From Pseudooceanicola nanhaiensis DSM 18065 (GTDB lineage: Bacteria; Pseudomonadota; Alphaproteobacteria; Rhodobacterales; Rhodobacteraceae), in contig NZ_JHZF01000013.1 in NCBI RefSeq assembly GCF_000688295.1, positions 744,001 to 808,000 on the forward strand: a stretch of 64,000 nt of DNA, written 5' to 3'. A model generated the notes under the pieces. That model did no database searches. It was not told the DNA's origin and was given only the letters and a program-made list of their open reading frames with translations. Positions 25,864 to 35,133 of the stretch are shown here, piece by piece. A program made the translations under genes and the position numbers. Within the stretch, counting starts at the first letter, position 1. Every line of letters starts with the position of its first letter.

Positions 25864-26289
25864 TCAGCGCTTCCGCAGGCGGATGACCACGTCGATCTTG
25901 CTGATCTCGGCGCCGTCGGGCGCCTTCGGAAGGCGCGCGATCTCGAGCTCTTCCGCGGGGGCGTCCGACAGGCGCCCCTCGTCTTCCCAGTAGAAATGCG
26001 GGTGATCGTGCATGTTCGTGTCGAAATAGCTCTTCGACCCGTCCACCGTGATCTCCTGCATCAGCCCCGCATCGCAGAAGGCCCTCAGGGTGTTGTAGAC
26101 GGTGGCGAGGGAAACGCTTTCGCCGCAGCTCATCGCCGCCTCGTAGAGGCTCTCTGCGGTGACGTGCCGGTTGCGGCCGTCCCCCACGAGAAGCGCCGCC
26201 AGCGCAATGCGCTGCCGCGTCGGACGCAATCCGCCCTCGCTGAGCCAGTCGGTTCCGGTCTGGGTTGCGTGTTGCGTAATGGGCTGCAC
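25864..26289 (-). CDS. irr: Fur-family iron response regulator Irr
   Basis: A 141-residue Fur-superfamily regulator. [15 protein letters not shown] and [11 protein letters not shown] form the winged helix, [18 protein letters not shown] is the recognition helix region, and HDHPHFY gives the H-x-H motif used for metal/haem sensing in Irr. In alphaproteobacteria Irr controls haem synthesis and iron genes. The GTG at 26289 is chosen because GAGGAG lies nine bases before it; a TTG at 26313 would overlap the strong -10 element. Its divergence from fabA is typical for Rhodobacterales. Confidence 0.85.
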   Translation of the reverse strand: MQPITQHATQTGTDWLSEGGLRPTRQRIALAALLVGDGRNRHVTAESLYEAAMSCGESVSLATVYNTLRAFCDAGLMQEITVDGSKSYFDTNMHDHPHFYWEDEGRLSDAPAEELEIARLPKAPDGAEISKIDVVIRLRKR

Positions 26290-26311
26290 GATATCCGTCT
26301 CCTCGGCAGGC

Positions 26312-26341
26312 AATATAGGGGCGGAAGGTCCGGGATTTCAA
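26312..26341 (-). promoter_or_regulatory. Sigma-70-type promoter of irr
   Basis: On the reverse strand TTGAAA (26341-26336) and TATATT (26317-26312) are 18 bases apart. Transcription should begin near 26305, giving a leader of only about 15 bases before the GTG start. Confidence 0.65.
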
Positions 26342-26473
26342 TCGGTTTCACGGATTTGGCGGACCGGGCCGCGCCGTTGCGTCAGAATGTCATGCCCTTG
26401 CATGGGGCTTTCGCCGGATGGTAGAGGGAAGCGACGCCCGGTAAGGGCATGGCGATTGAGGGGGCGAGCCTGT

Positions 26474-26983
26474 ATGGCCGGGTATCCGACCAGTTTCGAC
26501 AAAGACGATCTGCTGAAATGCGCCCGGGGCGAATTGTTCGGCGAGGGCAATGCGCAGCTACCGGCGCCGCCGATGCTGATGATGGACCGGATCACGGACA
26601 TCAGCGGGGACGGCGGCAAGCACGGCAAGGGCCACGTCGTCGCCGAATTCGACATCACCCCGGACCTGTGGTTCTTCGAGTGCCACTTCCCCGGCAACCC
26701 GATCATGCCGGGCTGCCTCGGGCTCGACGGGCTCTGGCAGCTCACCGGCTTCAATCTCGGCTGGCGCGGCTGGCAGGGGCGGGGCTATGCTCTGGGCGTC
26801 GGCGAGGTGAAGCTGAAGGGCATGGTCCGCCCCGACCGCAAGATGCTGACCTACTACGTGGATTTCACCAAGGCCGTGCAGACCCGTCGCCTGACCATGG
26901 GGGTCGCGAACGGCATTGTGGAAGCGGACGGAGAGGTTATCTACGAGGTGACCGACATGAAGGTCGCCCTGTCGGAAAGCTGA
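26474..26983 (+). CDS. fabA: 3-hydroxydecanoyl-ACP dehydratase/isomerase
   Basis: A 169-residue hot-dog-fold enzyme. [14 protein letters not shown] contains the catalytic histidine, and [11 protein letters not shown] the catalytic aspartate. FabA dehydrates 3-hydroxydecanoyl-ACP and isomerises the trans-2 double bond to cis-3, starting unsaturated fatty-acid synthesis. It is followed at once by fabB and fabI, and is divergent from irr. The ATG at 26474 has only a GGGGGCGAG stretch for ribosome binding. Confidence 0.95.
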   Translation: MAGYPTSFDKDDLLKCARGELFGEGNAQLPAPPMLMMDRITDISGDGGKHGKGHVVAEFDITPDLWFFECHFPGNPIMPGCLGLDGLWQLTGFNLGWRGWQGRGYALGVGEVKLKGMVRPDRKMLTYYVDFTKAVQTRRLTMGVANGIVEADGEVIYEVTDMKVALSES

Positions 26984-27014
26984 CACCGCCACTATTCCCG
27001 GGAAGGAGAGCGCC

Positions 27015-28244
27015 ATGCGCCGCGTCGTCGTCACAGGTCTGGGAGTCGTCTCCTCGATCGGCAACAACGCCGAGGAGGTCACCGCCTCCCTGAAAGCCGG
27101 ACGCTCCGGCATCGAGCCGGTCGCCGAGATGGCCGAGAACGGCTTCCGCAGCCAGATTGCGGGCACGCTGAAGATCGACCCGTCCGAGCACGTGGACAAG
27201 CGCACCCTGCGCTTCATGGGCCCGGGCGCCGCCTATGCCCATATCGCGATGCAGCAGGCGATCGCGGATGCGGGGCTGGACGAGGGCACGATCGTGAACC
27301 CGCGCACCGGGCTGGTGGCGGGCTCGGGCGGTCCCTCGACCTCCGCGATGTTCGCCGCGCACCAGACGGTGCTGAAATCCGGCGGGACCAAGCGGATCGG
27401 GCCCTTCGCGGTGCCGAAATGCATGTCCTCGACGATCTCCGCGAACCTCGCGACGGCGTTCAGGATCAAGGGGATCAACTATTCGATCACCTCCGCCTGC
27501 TCGACCTCGCTGCACTGCATCGGCAACGCGGCCGAGCAGATCATGATGGGCAAGCAGGACGTGATGTTCGCGGGCGGCGGCGAAGAGCTCGACTGGACGC
27601 TGTCGTGCCTGTTCGATGCCATGGGCGCGATGTCCTCGAAGTACAACGACGATCCGACGAAGGCGTCCCGCGCCTTCGACGCGGACCGGGACGGCTTCGT
27701 GATCTCGGGCGGCGGCGGCATCGTGGTGCTGGAAGACCTCGAGCACGCGCTGGCGCGCGGCGCGAAGATCTATGCCGAAGTCACAGGCTACGCGGCCACC
27801 TCGGACGGGCATGACATGGTCGCGCCCTCGGGCGAGGGCGGCGAGCGGGCGATGCGTCTGGCGCTGTCCACGCTGCCCGACGGGCGCAAGGTCAGCTACA
27901 TCAACGCGCATGGCACCTCGACCCCGGTCGGCGACGTGGGCGAGGTCGAGGCGGTGCGCCGTGTCTTCGGCGACGGCTCCACCCCGCCGATCTCGTCGAC
28001 CAAGTCGATGACCGGGCATGCGCAGGGCGCGGCCGGCGCGCTCGAGGCGATCTTCTGCCTGCTGATGCTCGACCAGGACTTCATCGCGCCCTCGATCAAC
28101 GTCGCGACGCTCGATCCGGCGCTGAAGCCCGAGGAGATCGCGACCGAGCTCCGCGAGGCGGCCGAGCTCGACACGGTGATGACCAATTCCTTCGGCTTCG
28201 GCGGCACCAACGGCTCCATGCTGCTGTCCCGCTATCGCGGCTGA
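27015..28244 (+). CDS. fabB: 3-oxoacyl-ACP synthase I
   Basis: A 409-residue ketosynthase of the KAS I type. The nucleophile is in [12 protein letters not shown], and the two histidines are in [11 protein letters not shown] and [12 protein letters not shown]. The pair with fabA and the FGFGGTNGS ending fit FabB, which elongates the cis-3-decenoyl-ACP made by FabA. GGAGAGCGCC lies before the ATG; spacing to fabA is 31 bases, so an operon is likely. Confidence 0.95.
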   Translation: MRRVVVTGLGVVSSIGNNAEEVTASLKAGRSGIEPVAEMAENGFRSQIAGTLKIDPSEHVDKRTLRFMGPGAAYAHIAMQQAIADAGLDEGTIVNPRTGLVAGSGGPSTSAMFAAHQTVLKSGGTKRIGPFAVPKCMSSTISANLATAFRIKGINYSITSACSTSLHCIGNAAEQIMMGKQDVMFAGGGEELDWTLSCLFDAMGAMSSKYNDDPTKASRAFDADRDGFVISGGGGIVVLEDLEHALARGAKIYAEVTGYAATSDGHDMVAPSGEGGERAMRLALSTLPDGRKVSYINAHGTSTPVGDVGEVEAVRRVFGDGSTPPISSTKSMTGHAQGAAGALEAIFCLLMLDQDFIAPSINVATLDPALKPEEIATELREAAELDTVMTNSFGFGGTNGSMLLSRYRG

Positions 28245-28270
28245 GTGACGAAGAGGCGGAGGGTAGGGAC

Positions 28271-29059
28271 ATGGGCGATCATCTCAAGGGCAAGCGCGGG
28301 CTCATCATGGGGGTGGCCAACGACCGCTCCATCGCGTGGGGCATCGCGAAGGCCATGGCGGCCGAGGGGGCGGAGCTGGCCTTCACCTACCAGGGCGAGG
28401 CCTTCGGCAAGCGGGTCGAGCCGCTGGCCGCCTCGCTGGGCTCCACGCTGCTGCTGGATGCCGACGTGACCGACGACGCCTCGCTCGATGCGGCCTTCGA
28501 CCGGCTCGAGGCGGAATGGGGACGGCTCGACTTCCTCGTGCACGCCATCGCCTATTCCAACAAGGACGAGCTGGCGGGCCGGTTCATCAACACCAGCCGC
28601 GCGAACTTCAAGCAGTCGCTCGACATCTCGTGCTACTCGCTGATCGACGTGTCGCGGCGGGCGTCGAAGCTGATGACCGAGGGCGGCACGATCCTGACGC
28701 TGACCTACCAGGGGTCGAACCGGGTGACGCCCTTCTACAACGTGATGGGCGTGGCCAAGGCGGCGCTCGAGGCCGCGGTGCGATACCTGGCGAACGACCT
28801 CGGGCCCGACGGGATCCGGGTGAACGCGGTGTCGCCGGGGCCGATGAAGACCCTTGCCGGCGCGGCGATCGGCGGCGCGCGGAAGACCTTCCGCCAGACC
28901 GAGGCCAACGCCCCGCTGCGCGCCAATGCGACGCTCGAGGCGGTCGGCGGCACGGCGGTCTACCTCGCCTCGGACGCGGGCGCCTGCACGACCGGAGAGA
29001 TCATCCGCGTCGACGGCGGCTACCACGTCCTCGGCATGCCCCAGCCCGAGAACCTGTAA
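28271..29059 (+). CDS. fabI: Enoyl-ACP reductase (NADH)
   Basis: A 262-residue short-chain dehydrogenase-fold enzyme. KGKRGLIMGVANDRSIAWGIA is the FabI nucleotide-binding start (FabI has GxAxxxS-type spacing rather than the classical SDR glycine pattern). The catalytic pair is in YNVMGVAKAALEA (Y and K). It reduces enoyl-ACP in each elongation cycle. It ends the fab operon; the double-hairpin repeat copy B follows. Confidence 0.95.
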   Translation: MGDHLKGKRGLIMGVANDRSIAWGIAKAMAAEGAELAFTYQGEAFGKRVEPLAASLGSTLLLDADVTDDASLDAAFDRLEAEWGRLDFLVHAIAYSNKDELAGRFINTSRANFKQSLDISCYSLIDVSRRASKLMTEGGTILTLTYQGSNRVTPFYNVMGVAKAALEAAVRYLANDLGPDGIRVNAVSPGPMKTLAGAAIGGARKTFRQTEANAPLRANATLEAVGGTAVYLASDAGACTTGEIIRVDGGYHVLGMPQPENL

Positions 29060-29080
29060 GAGCGGGTCCGTCCGAAAGGC

Positions 29081-29178
29081 GCGGCCCTGCGGGCCGCACA
29101 CGATGTCTTGCGATTTGGCCCGAGGCCAAATCGCGGATGCCTCCGGCGGGAGTATTTCCGGAAAAGTGAAGAGGCGGG
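29081..29178 (+). repeat. Dispersed double-hairpin 3' repeat, copy B
   Basis: A first hairpin GCGGCCC/GGGCCGC (29081-29097), a second with the same 11-bp stem GCGATTTGGCC as copy A but a CGA loop (29110-29134), and a tail GCCTCCGGCGGGAGTATTT with a GAAAAGTGAAG block. The loop change with conserved stem argues that the structure matters. It lies 22 bases after fabI. Confidence 0.75.
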
Positions 29179-29261
29179 CCTGCGGCGCGGTTGATCGCGG
29201 GGGTCCTCGCGGTGAATGTGTCGGGCGTCCGGAGGAGGCCGGGCACAGCAGGGAGAGGCGC

Positions 29262-30158
29262 ATGGTCCGTGTCGTTGCAATCGGTGAATGCATGGTCGAG
29301 ATCGCCCGCCCCGAGGGCGCGCCGCCGCGGCTGGGCTTTGCCGGGGACACCTACAACACCGCCTGGTACCTGCGGCGGTGCCTTCCCGACGGGGATGCCG
29401 TCGATTACCTGACCGCCCTCGGCGACGATCCGGTGTCGGAAGAGATGCTTGGCGCGATGCGGGCGGCGGGGATCGGCACGGGGCATGTCCGCCGGATCCC
29501 GGGCCGGGTGCCGGGGCTCTACATGATCCATACGGAGCGGGGCGAGCGCAGCTTCACCTACTGGCGCGAGACCTCGGCCGCCCGGTGCCTGGCCGATGAT
29601 CCCGCCGCGCTGGCGGCGGCGCTGGAAGGGGCGGGCTGGGTCTATGTCTCGGGCATCACCATGGCGATCCTGTCTCCGGAGGCCCGCGCGCGCCTGCTGG
29701 CGGCGCTCGGGGCCGCGCGGGCCGCGGGCGCGTGCATCGCCTTCGATCCGAACCTGCGGCCCCGTCTCTGGGAGGATGCCGGGACCCTGCGCCGGGTGGT
29801 GACGGAGACAGCGGGGCTGGCGGCGCTCGTCCTGCCGAGCTTCGACGACGAGGCGGCCGCCTTCGGCGATGCCGACCCGGGGGCGACGGCCGCGCGCTAT
29901 GCCGCCGCGGGGGCGGAGGTCGTGGTGGTCAAGACCGGCGGCGGGCCGGTCGTCACGCTGGACCGGGGCGGGCGCGGCACCGTGGGGTGCGAAGCCGTCG
30001 CGCCGGTGGACACGACAGGTGCCGGGGACAGTTTCAACGCCGGGCTGCTGGCCGCGCTGATCGGCGGCGCGGGGCTGGAAGCGGCGGTGCGTGCGGGCCA
30101 TGCCGTGGCCGCCCAGGTGGTCCGCCAGCCGGGGGCGCTGGTGCCGGTCACCGTCTGA
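29262..30158 (+). CDS. kdgK: PfkB-family sugar kinase, likely 2-keto-3-deoxygluconate kinase
   Basis: A 298-residue ribokinase-type kinase. GECMVEI, GFAGDTYNTAWYL and the C-terminal anion-hole motif DTTGAGDSFNAG with its catalytic aspartate are intact. Similarity of the N-terminal block and FDPNLRPRLW to KdgK suggests 2-dehydro-3-deoxy-gluconate as substrate (Entner-Doudoroff-linked uronate breakdown). No uronate gene lies beside it, so specificity is only probable. GGGAGAG lies before ATG 29262. Confidence 0.82.
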   Translation: MVRVVAIGECMVEIARPEGAPPRLGFAGDTYNTAWYLRRCLPDGDAVDYLTALGDDPVSEEMLGAMRAAGIGTGHVRRIPGRVPGLYMIHTERGERSFTYWRETSAARCLADDPAALAAALEGAGWVYVSGITMAILSPEARARLLAALGAARAAGACIAFDPNLRPRLWEDAGTLRRVVTETAGLAALVLPSFDDEAAAFGDADPGATAARYAAAGAEVVVVKTGGGPVVTLDRGGRGTVGCEAVAPVDTTGAGDSFNAGLLAALIGGAGLEAAVRAGHAVAAQVVRQPGALVPVTV

Positions 30159-30511
30159 GACGAACCTTGCCGGGGCCGGGGCCGGGGCGCCTGTGTCCGC
30201 GAACGGACGGCGGGACGGGAAGGGGCGCTTCGCCTTCGTCCCGCTGCCGGAGGCTTGTACGCTGGAGTTCGCCATCGGCTCCTGCCCCGACCATGGGGGG
30301 GCGACGGGGCAGATCGGCAGGCGACGTCCGGGCGGCGCATGTCGATTCGGCGCGTGGCCCCTGGTGCGTCTGCGGGCCCGAGCCCGTGTTCGACGTCGTC
30401 ATCGGCGCAGTTTCGTCGCCCGGCGTGGAAAATGAGCGGATACTCACCGACGATCCGGATTGATCCCAATTCGGCCTAAGCACCGCCGCAATCACCTGTT
30501 AAACATGGGGT
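30159..30511. other. Intergenic region, no large gene
   Basis: About 350 bases after kdgK. It contains three tandem GGGGCC units at about 30172-30189 and no supported gene or terminator. The end of the stretch is somewhat more AT-rich and probably holds the promoter of the 44-residue gene that follows. Confidence 0.5.
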
Positions 30512-30646
30512 ATGGCAGAGCTGAACTTCAAAACCACCAAGCGTAAATCCTTCGCCCGTGGCCGTGCGTCGAAAACGGCGCTGCGGCTCGTGCTGGGCGG
30601 GGTCGCGCTTGCAGGCATCCTGATCCGCCTCGACATCGGGGCCTGA
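30512..30646 (+). CDS. Small basic single-pass membrane protein, 44 residues
   Basis: A complete frame MAELNFKTTKRKSFARGR.., then a short hydrophobic helix (LRLVLGGVALAGILI) and the end RLDIGA. It starts with ATG, reads through with natural codons and ends in TGA. The layout (basic N-terminus, one helix) suggests an inner-membrane microprotein with its N-terminus in the cytoplasm. The ribosome binding site is poor (GGGGT). I do not recognise a family. It converges on the reverse-strand gene at 30666. Confidence 0.5.
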   Translation: MAELNFKTTKRKSFARGRASKTALRLVLGGVALAGILIRLDIGA

Positions 30647-30665
30647 TCCGGGCCGGGCCGTGGGC

Positions 30666-31532
30666 TCAGAACCACTGGCCGGGCTCCATCAGGCCGAGGT
30701 CGAGAAGCTGGCGGGAATGCCATTCGAATGGCGCCGAGTTGTGCCACCGGAAGCTGTGGATGTCGTAGCGGGATCCCGGATTGCGCCGCAGCGCCTTTGC
30801 CGTCCGGAAGGAACAGATCGCCGCCGTCAGGTTGTGATGCCAGGGGCAGGCGTAGGTGTTGTATTCCGCCTCGTTGAAGACATGCCCCTCGAGCAGCTCC
30901 AGCCCGGGCTTGGCCAGGAACAGCGCGATCCGGTCGATCCGGCGGCGGTCCTCGGGAACGTGTTCCTCGAAGCGCCAGCGCAATCCGCCGTGGAAGTCGA
31001 ACTGCCGCTCGGCGGACCGCCCGGGGTGCGCGGGGTCCGGCCGGTCGACCGCGTAATACCCCGTCCGGTCCAGATGCGCCGCCTCGAGCGAGACGGCGCC
31101 CGGCACGGCGGTGAGATCGTCGGCGTAGAGGTCGATCACGTAGGTCAGCATCGCCTCCCGCCGTTCCTCGGCGTGGAAGGCCAGCATCTCGGATACCGAG
31201 CGCGTCTCGCAGAACGGGTGGAAGAGGTATTCCGCATTGTAGCAATAATAGAGCCAGGTGCCGGGTGCGGCCGCGATCACCGCGTTGACATTGCGGCAGA
31301 GCGCGCCGTCCTCGCCCCGGTCCCATCCGATCCGGATCATGGGTTCGATCCCCTCCGGCGCCGGCGCGTCCGCGGCCATGAAGACCAGGACCTCGGCGAA
31401 ACCGGCCTGCCGATGGTGCCGGATGGTCGAAGCCAGCTCGACCCCGTCCTCGTCGAAGATCATCGCCACGGGGCCTCTGGTCAGTGCCGTCCGTCCGTCT
31501 TTCAGGAAGTGGTCCACCCCATCGTAGCGCAT
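30666..31532 (-). CDS. Conserved protein, possible family 2-like glycosyltransferase
   Basis: A 288-residue soluble protein. The start (ALTRGPVAMIFDEDGVEL, then RHHRQAGFAEVLVF) resembles the N-terminal strand-helix unit of small glycosyltransferase-like proteins found in Rhodobacterales. The middle has CYNAEYLFHPFCETRSV, and the C-terminal part is rich in W, H and F (CPWHHNLTAA, FRWHNSAPFEWHS). No clear D-x-D metal site is obvious. The ATG at 31532 follows AGGCAGGCG; 31550 is an alternative. It appears monocistronic and divergent from miaB. Function remains uncertain. Confidence 0.55.
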   Translation of the reverse strand: MRYDGVDHFLKDGRTALTRGPVAMIFDEDGVELASTIRHHRQAGFAEVLVFMAADAPAPEGIEPMIRIGWDRGEDGALCRNVNAVIAAAPGTWLYYCYNAEYLFHPFCETRSVSEMLAFHAEERREAMLTYVIDLYADDLTAVPGAVSLEAAHLDRTGYYAVDRPDPAHPGRSAERQFDFHGGLRWRFEEHVPEDRRRIDRIALFLAKPGLELLEGHVFNEAEYNTYACPWHHNLTAAICSFRTAKALRRNPGSRYDIHSFRWHNSAPFEWHSRQLLDLGLMEPGQWF

Positions 31533-31645
31533 CGCCTGCCTTTCCCGCATCGTGCCGCCAGACTTGCCGCAAGCCGTGCGCATTGCAAGCGGCGGTCCGG
31601 ATGGTGTAGGCACGCGCCCTGAACCCGCATCCCGGAGGCCGCGAG

Positions 31646-32965
31646 ATGGGCGAGGCGAAGAAGCTCTACATCAAGACCTACGGCTGTCAGATGAACGTCT
31701 ACGACAGCGAGCGCATGGCCGAGGCCCTGGGCGGCAACGGCTATGTCGAGGTCGGTTCGCCGGAAGAGGCGGACATGATCCTGCTGAACACCTGCCACAT
31801 CCGGGAGAAGGCGGCCGAGAAGGTCTATTCCGAACTGGGCCGCTTCCGGGGCCTGAAGGCCGACAAGCCGGGGCTGAAGATCGGCGTGGCGGGCTGCGTG
31901 GCCCAGGCCGAAGGGGCCGAGATCATGGCGCGGCAGCCGATGGTCGACCTTGTCGTCGGGCCGCAGAGCTATCACCGCCTGCCCGAAATGGAGGCCAGGG
32001 CCGGGACGGAAAAGGTCATCGACACCGATTTCCCCGAGGAGGACAAGTTCGCCCGTCTCAGGGAGCGGCCCAAGGCGAAGCGCGGTCCGACCGCGTTCCT
32101 GACGGTGCAGGAGGGCTGCGACAAGTTCTGCGCCTTCTGCGTCGTGCCCTATACCCGCGGGGCCGAGGTGTCGCGCCCCGCGGCCCGCATCCTACACGAG
32201 GCGCGGGATCTGGTGGACCGCGGCGTGCGCGAGATCACCCTGCTGGGCCAGAACGTCAACGCCTACCACGGGGCCGGGCCGGAGGGCGGCGACTGGACCC
32301 TCGCGCGGCTGATCCGGGCGCTCGACCGGATCGACGGGCTGGAGCGCATCCGCTTCACCACCTCGCATCCGAACGACATGGGCGACGACCTGATCGCGGC
32401 CCATGCCGAGTGCGGCAAGCTGATGCCCTATCTCCATCTTCCGGTGCAATCGGGCAGCGACCGGATCCTCAAGCGGATGAACCGGCGGCACACGGCCGAA
32501 AGCTACATGCGCGTGGTCGAGCGTATCCGGGCGGCCCGGCCGGACATCCTGCTGTCGGGCGATTTCATCGTCGGTTTCCCGGAAGAGACCGAGGCGGACT
32601 TCCGCGCCACGATGGAGCTGATCGAGGCGGTTAACTACGGCTCGGCCTTCACCTTCAAGTATTCGCCGCGCCCCGGAACCCCCGCCGCCGAGCGCCCGCA
32701 GGTCGATCCGGCCGAGGCCGACGAGAGGCTCCACCGGCTTCAGGCGCTGATCCTGCGCCAGCAGCAGGCGGCCCAGGATTCGATGGTCGGCCGCACGGTC
32801 GGGGTGCTTTTCGAGAAGCCGGGCCGGCGGCCGGGCCAGATGGTCGGCAAGTCGGATTACCTGCATTCGGTCTTCGTCGATGCGCAGGAGCTGGACGCCG
32901 GCGATCTGCGCCGCGTCCGAATCGTTTCGAGCGGGCCGAACTCGCTGCAGGGCGTGCTGGCCTGA
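31646..32965 (+). CDS. miaB: tRNA-2-methylthio-N6-dimethylallyladenosine synthase
   Basis: A 439-residue radical-SAM methylthiotransferase. N-terminal UPF0004 cysteines are in [17 protein letters not shown] and VAGCVAQ; the radical SAM cluster is CDKFCAFC; a C-terminal TRAM domain (about 375-438) completes it. It adds a methylthio group to i6A37 of tRNAs reading UNN codons. GGAGGCC precedes the ATG. It opens the miaB..phoH-ybeY-corC-lnt-metK housekeeping block common to alphaproteobacteria. Confidence 0.96.
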   Translation: MGEAKKLYIKTYGCQMNVYDSERMAEALGGNGYVEVGSPEEADMILLNTCHIREKAAEKVYSELGRFRGLKADKPGLKIGVAGCVAQAEGAEIMARQPMVDLVVGPQSYHRLPEMEARAGTEKVIDTDFPEEDKFARLRERPKAKRGPTAFLTVQEGCDKFCAFCVVPYTRGAEVSRPAARILHEARDLVDRGVREITLLGQNVNAYHGAGPEGGDWTLARLIRALDRIDGLERIRFTTSHPNDMGDDLIAAHAECGKLMPYLHLPVQSGSDRILKRMNRRHTAESYMRVVERIRAARPDILLSGDFIVGFPEETEADFRATMELIEAVNYGSAFTFKYSPRPGTPAAERPQVDPAEADERLHRLQALILRQQQAAQDSMVGRTVGVLFEKPGRRPGQMVGKSDYLHSVFVDAQELDAGDLRRVRIVSSGPNSLQGVLA

Positions 32966-33210
32966 CGGCCGCCGCGACACCGGCGCCACATTTCCGCCGC
33001 AAATGTGACGGGTTTAGACCTGAATTGCGGCCGTTTCCGGGCTTTGTTTCAGTAGGCGCGACAATAGGCAGATTTCCTTTGCCACCGGTCGCGCAAGCCC
33101 CATTATCCAGCTCAGACGCGCCGGGGGGCGCCTTCATCGTGTCACGCGGGGCCGGATGGTTTGGGGCCGGCCGACACGGTTTTGCGAAGTCAGATCCCAA
33201 GGGGAACGAT

Positions 33211-33534
33211 ATGAAAAAGTTCATTCTCGGCGCCGCCATGGCGGCCGCTCTCGCCGTGCCGGCCTCTGCCGGCAGCTATTCCAAGACGATCTACCAGTTC
33301 AGCAACGACGTCATCATCGTGAGCTGCTTCCGCGGCCCGTGGAAGGACGTCATCTGGGACCGTCCGAACTCGAACTTCATCGATAGCCTGATCAAGATCG
33401 GCTACGACTACCCGACATCGCACGCCATCGCCGAGCGGGTCTGCCGCGACGACTGGCTGGTCGGCAACGAGGACGGCATGAAGCAGGAGATGATTCGCAT
33501 CTACCGCGAGTCGCCCGAATTCCGTAAGCGCTGA
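33211..33534 (+). CDS. Small exported protein of unknown function
   Basis: A 107-residue protein with a signal peptide (MKKFILGAAMAAALAVPASA, cleavage before GSYSK). The mature part, about 87 residues, has two cysteines (IVSCFRG and RVCRDDW) that could form a disulphide, and ends in charged helices (KQEMIRIYRESPEF). I do not recognise a domain. AAGGGGAAC lies before the ATG. It is flanked by miaB and by a strong terminator, so it has its own short transcript. Confidence 0.75.
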   Translation: MKKFILGAAMAAALAVPASAGSYSKTIYQFSNDVIIVSCFRGPWKDVIWDRPNSNFIDSLIKIGYDYPTSHAIAERVCRDDWLVGNEDGMKQEMIRIYRESPEFRKR

Positions 33535-33609
33535 GACATTCCGGATTACCGAGTGGGGATCGGTCCTGCGCTTCGCGAGGCAGGGCCGGACAGACATAAC
33601 GAGTGGAAA

Positions 33610-33637
33610 GGGTCGCCCCGCGGGGCGGCCCTTTTTT
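33610..33637 (+). terminator. Rho-independent terminator after the small exported protein
   Basis: A 10-bp stem (GGGTCGCCCC with GGGGCGGCCC, one G-T pair) is followed by six T residues, about 75 bases after the stop codon. Confidence 0.85.
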
Positions 33638-34052
33638 CGCAGGGCCTGCCGCGGCATGTGGCGAATATGTCGTAGCCGCCACGCCCCCGCACCCCATATC
33701 TGCGCATCGGGCTTTTCTTCGCATCGCGAGCGCCTACATTGATGATACGGGCGGAGGCCGCCGATGGCTGCGGGAACCGCCGGTCTGACGGGAAAGAGCG
33801 ACGTGACGGGCCAGGTCCCCGACCTCATCGCAATCAAAGCCGGGACGCCCGCGCCTCGAGGCGCGCCCTGGCCCGGAACCTGGGTCGTCTGACCCGGTGC
33901 CGGTCCGCCCCGACATATCCCGCCCCGCCGTGCCGCCAGCGCCCTGCTTCGCGGCACGTTTTCGTTCCGGCGCAGTGCTCGCGGCATTGAGACTTGCGCC
34001 CTGTCCCCGTGCTTGGCACGCTCACCCCAGAACCATTCCGCAGGAGTCCTGA
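33638..34052. other. Intergenic region before phoH
   Basis: About 415 bases without a firmly supported gene. It includes one short frame (33764-33892) listed separately. The phoH promoter should lie near the right end; I could not pick out a convincing -35/-10 pair. Confidence 0.45.
33764..33892 (+). CDS. Possible 42-residue small protein
   Basis: An ATG-to-TGA frame of 42 codons with GGAGG six bases upstream. The product (MAAGTAGLTGKSDVTGQ.., ending PWPGTWVV) has no signal peptide or helix. Codons end mostly in G or C as in real genes here, but in sequence this GC-rich that is weak support. Listed because of the good ribosome binding site. Confidence 0.25.
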   Translation: MAAGTAGLTGKSDVTGQVPDLIAIKAGTPAPRGAPWPGTWVV

Positions 34053-35060
34053 TTGGCCACCACCGTGCTGCCCCCGCCGACTGACGACGCCCCGCTCGCC
34101 GAAGTCCAGATCGACTTCCCCGACAATTACCTGCTGATCGCGCTCTGCGGCGAATACGACCGCAATCTGGCCGAGATCGAACAGAAGCTTTCGGTCCAGA
34201 TCCTGCGGCGCGGCAACCACCTCGTGGTGATCGGCGAGAAGGCCGCCGCGGATCTGTCCGTGGCGCTTCTGAAGGCGCTCTACGCCCGGCTCGAGGCCGG
34301 TCGCGAGGTCGGCCCGGCCGACATCGACCGCGAACTCAGGATGAGCGAGCCGGGCCCGGCGCGGCCGACGCGCGACGGCAACCAGCTCGAGATGTTCAAG
34401 GGCGGCCCGGTCGAGATCAAGACCCGCAAGAAGCTGGTCGAGCCGCGGACCGACGCGCAGAAGGCCTATGTCTCGAACCTCTTCAACAACGAGCTCGCCT
34501 TCGGCATCGGCCCCGCGGGGACCGGCAAGACCTATCTCGCGGTGGCCGTCGGCGTCTCGATGTATATCGAGGGGCTGGTGGACCGGATCATCCTGTCCCG
34601 TCCGGCCGTCGAGGCGGGCGAGAAGCTGGGCTACCTGCCCGGCGACATGAAGGAGAAGGTCGATCCCTACATGCAGCCGCTCTATGACGCGCTGAACGAC
34701 TTCCTGCCCGCGAAGCAGCTGCAGAAGATGTTCGAGGAGAAGCGCGTCGAGATCGCGCCGCTCGCGTTCATGCGCGGCCGGACGCTGGCGAACGCCTATG
34801 TCGTTCTGGACGAGGCGCAGAACGCGACCACGATGCAGATGAAGATGTTCCTGACCCGCCTGGGCGAGGGATCGCGCATGGTCATCACCGGCGACCGCAC
34901 CCAGGTCGACCTGCCGCGCGGCGTGACCTCGGGCCTGTCGGACGCAGAGCGGATCCTGAACGACATCAAGGGCATCAGCTTCAACTACTTCACCGCCAAG
35001 GACGTGGTGCGCCACCCCCTTGTCGCCGCGATCATCGAAGCCTACGACGCGGATCAGTAA
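34053..35060 (+). CDS. phoH: PhoH-family ATPase
   Basis: A 335-residue protein. Residues about 1-110 are a KH-like/PIN-associated N-terminal region; the PhoH ATPase core has GPAGTGKTYLAVA (Walker A) and VVLDEAQNAT (Walker B), then RMVITGDRTQVDLP. It is an RNA-linked ATPase; its conserved place next to ybeY suggests work in rRNA or ribosome quality control. It starts with TTG, supported by AGGAG seven bases upstream. It leads the phoH-ybeY-corC-lnt run. Confidence 0.93.
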   Translation: MATTVLPPPTDDAPLAEVQIDFPDNYLLIALCGEYDRNLAEIEQKLSVQILRRGNHLVVIGEKAAADLSVALLKALYARLEAGREVGPADIDRELRMSEPGPARPTRDGNQLEMFKGGPVEIKTRKKLVEPRTDAQKAYVSNLFNNELAFGIGPAGTGKTYLAVAVGVSMYIEGLVDRIILSRPAVEAGEKLGYLPGDMKEKVDPYMQPLYDALNDFLPAKQLQKMFEEKRVEIAPLAFMRGRTLANAYVVLDEAQNATTMQMKMFLTRLGEGSRMVITGDRTQVDLPRGVTSGLSDAERILNDIKGISFNYFTAKDVVRHPLVAAIIEAYDADQ

Positions 35061-35133
35061 CGAAAACCTGCCCCTGCTTTCCTCTGGTCAATGTATCCTC
35101 GGGGGCGCGGGGGCAGACAGCCCCCGCTCCGAC

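Noticed and set aside
30091-30435. A forward frame of 114 codons after kdgK
   Set aside because: It overlaps the kdgK end in another frame, is R/P/A-rich and lacks a ribosome binding site.
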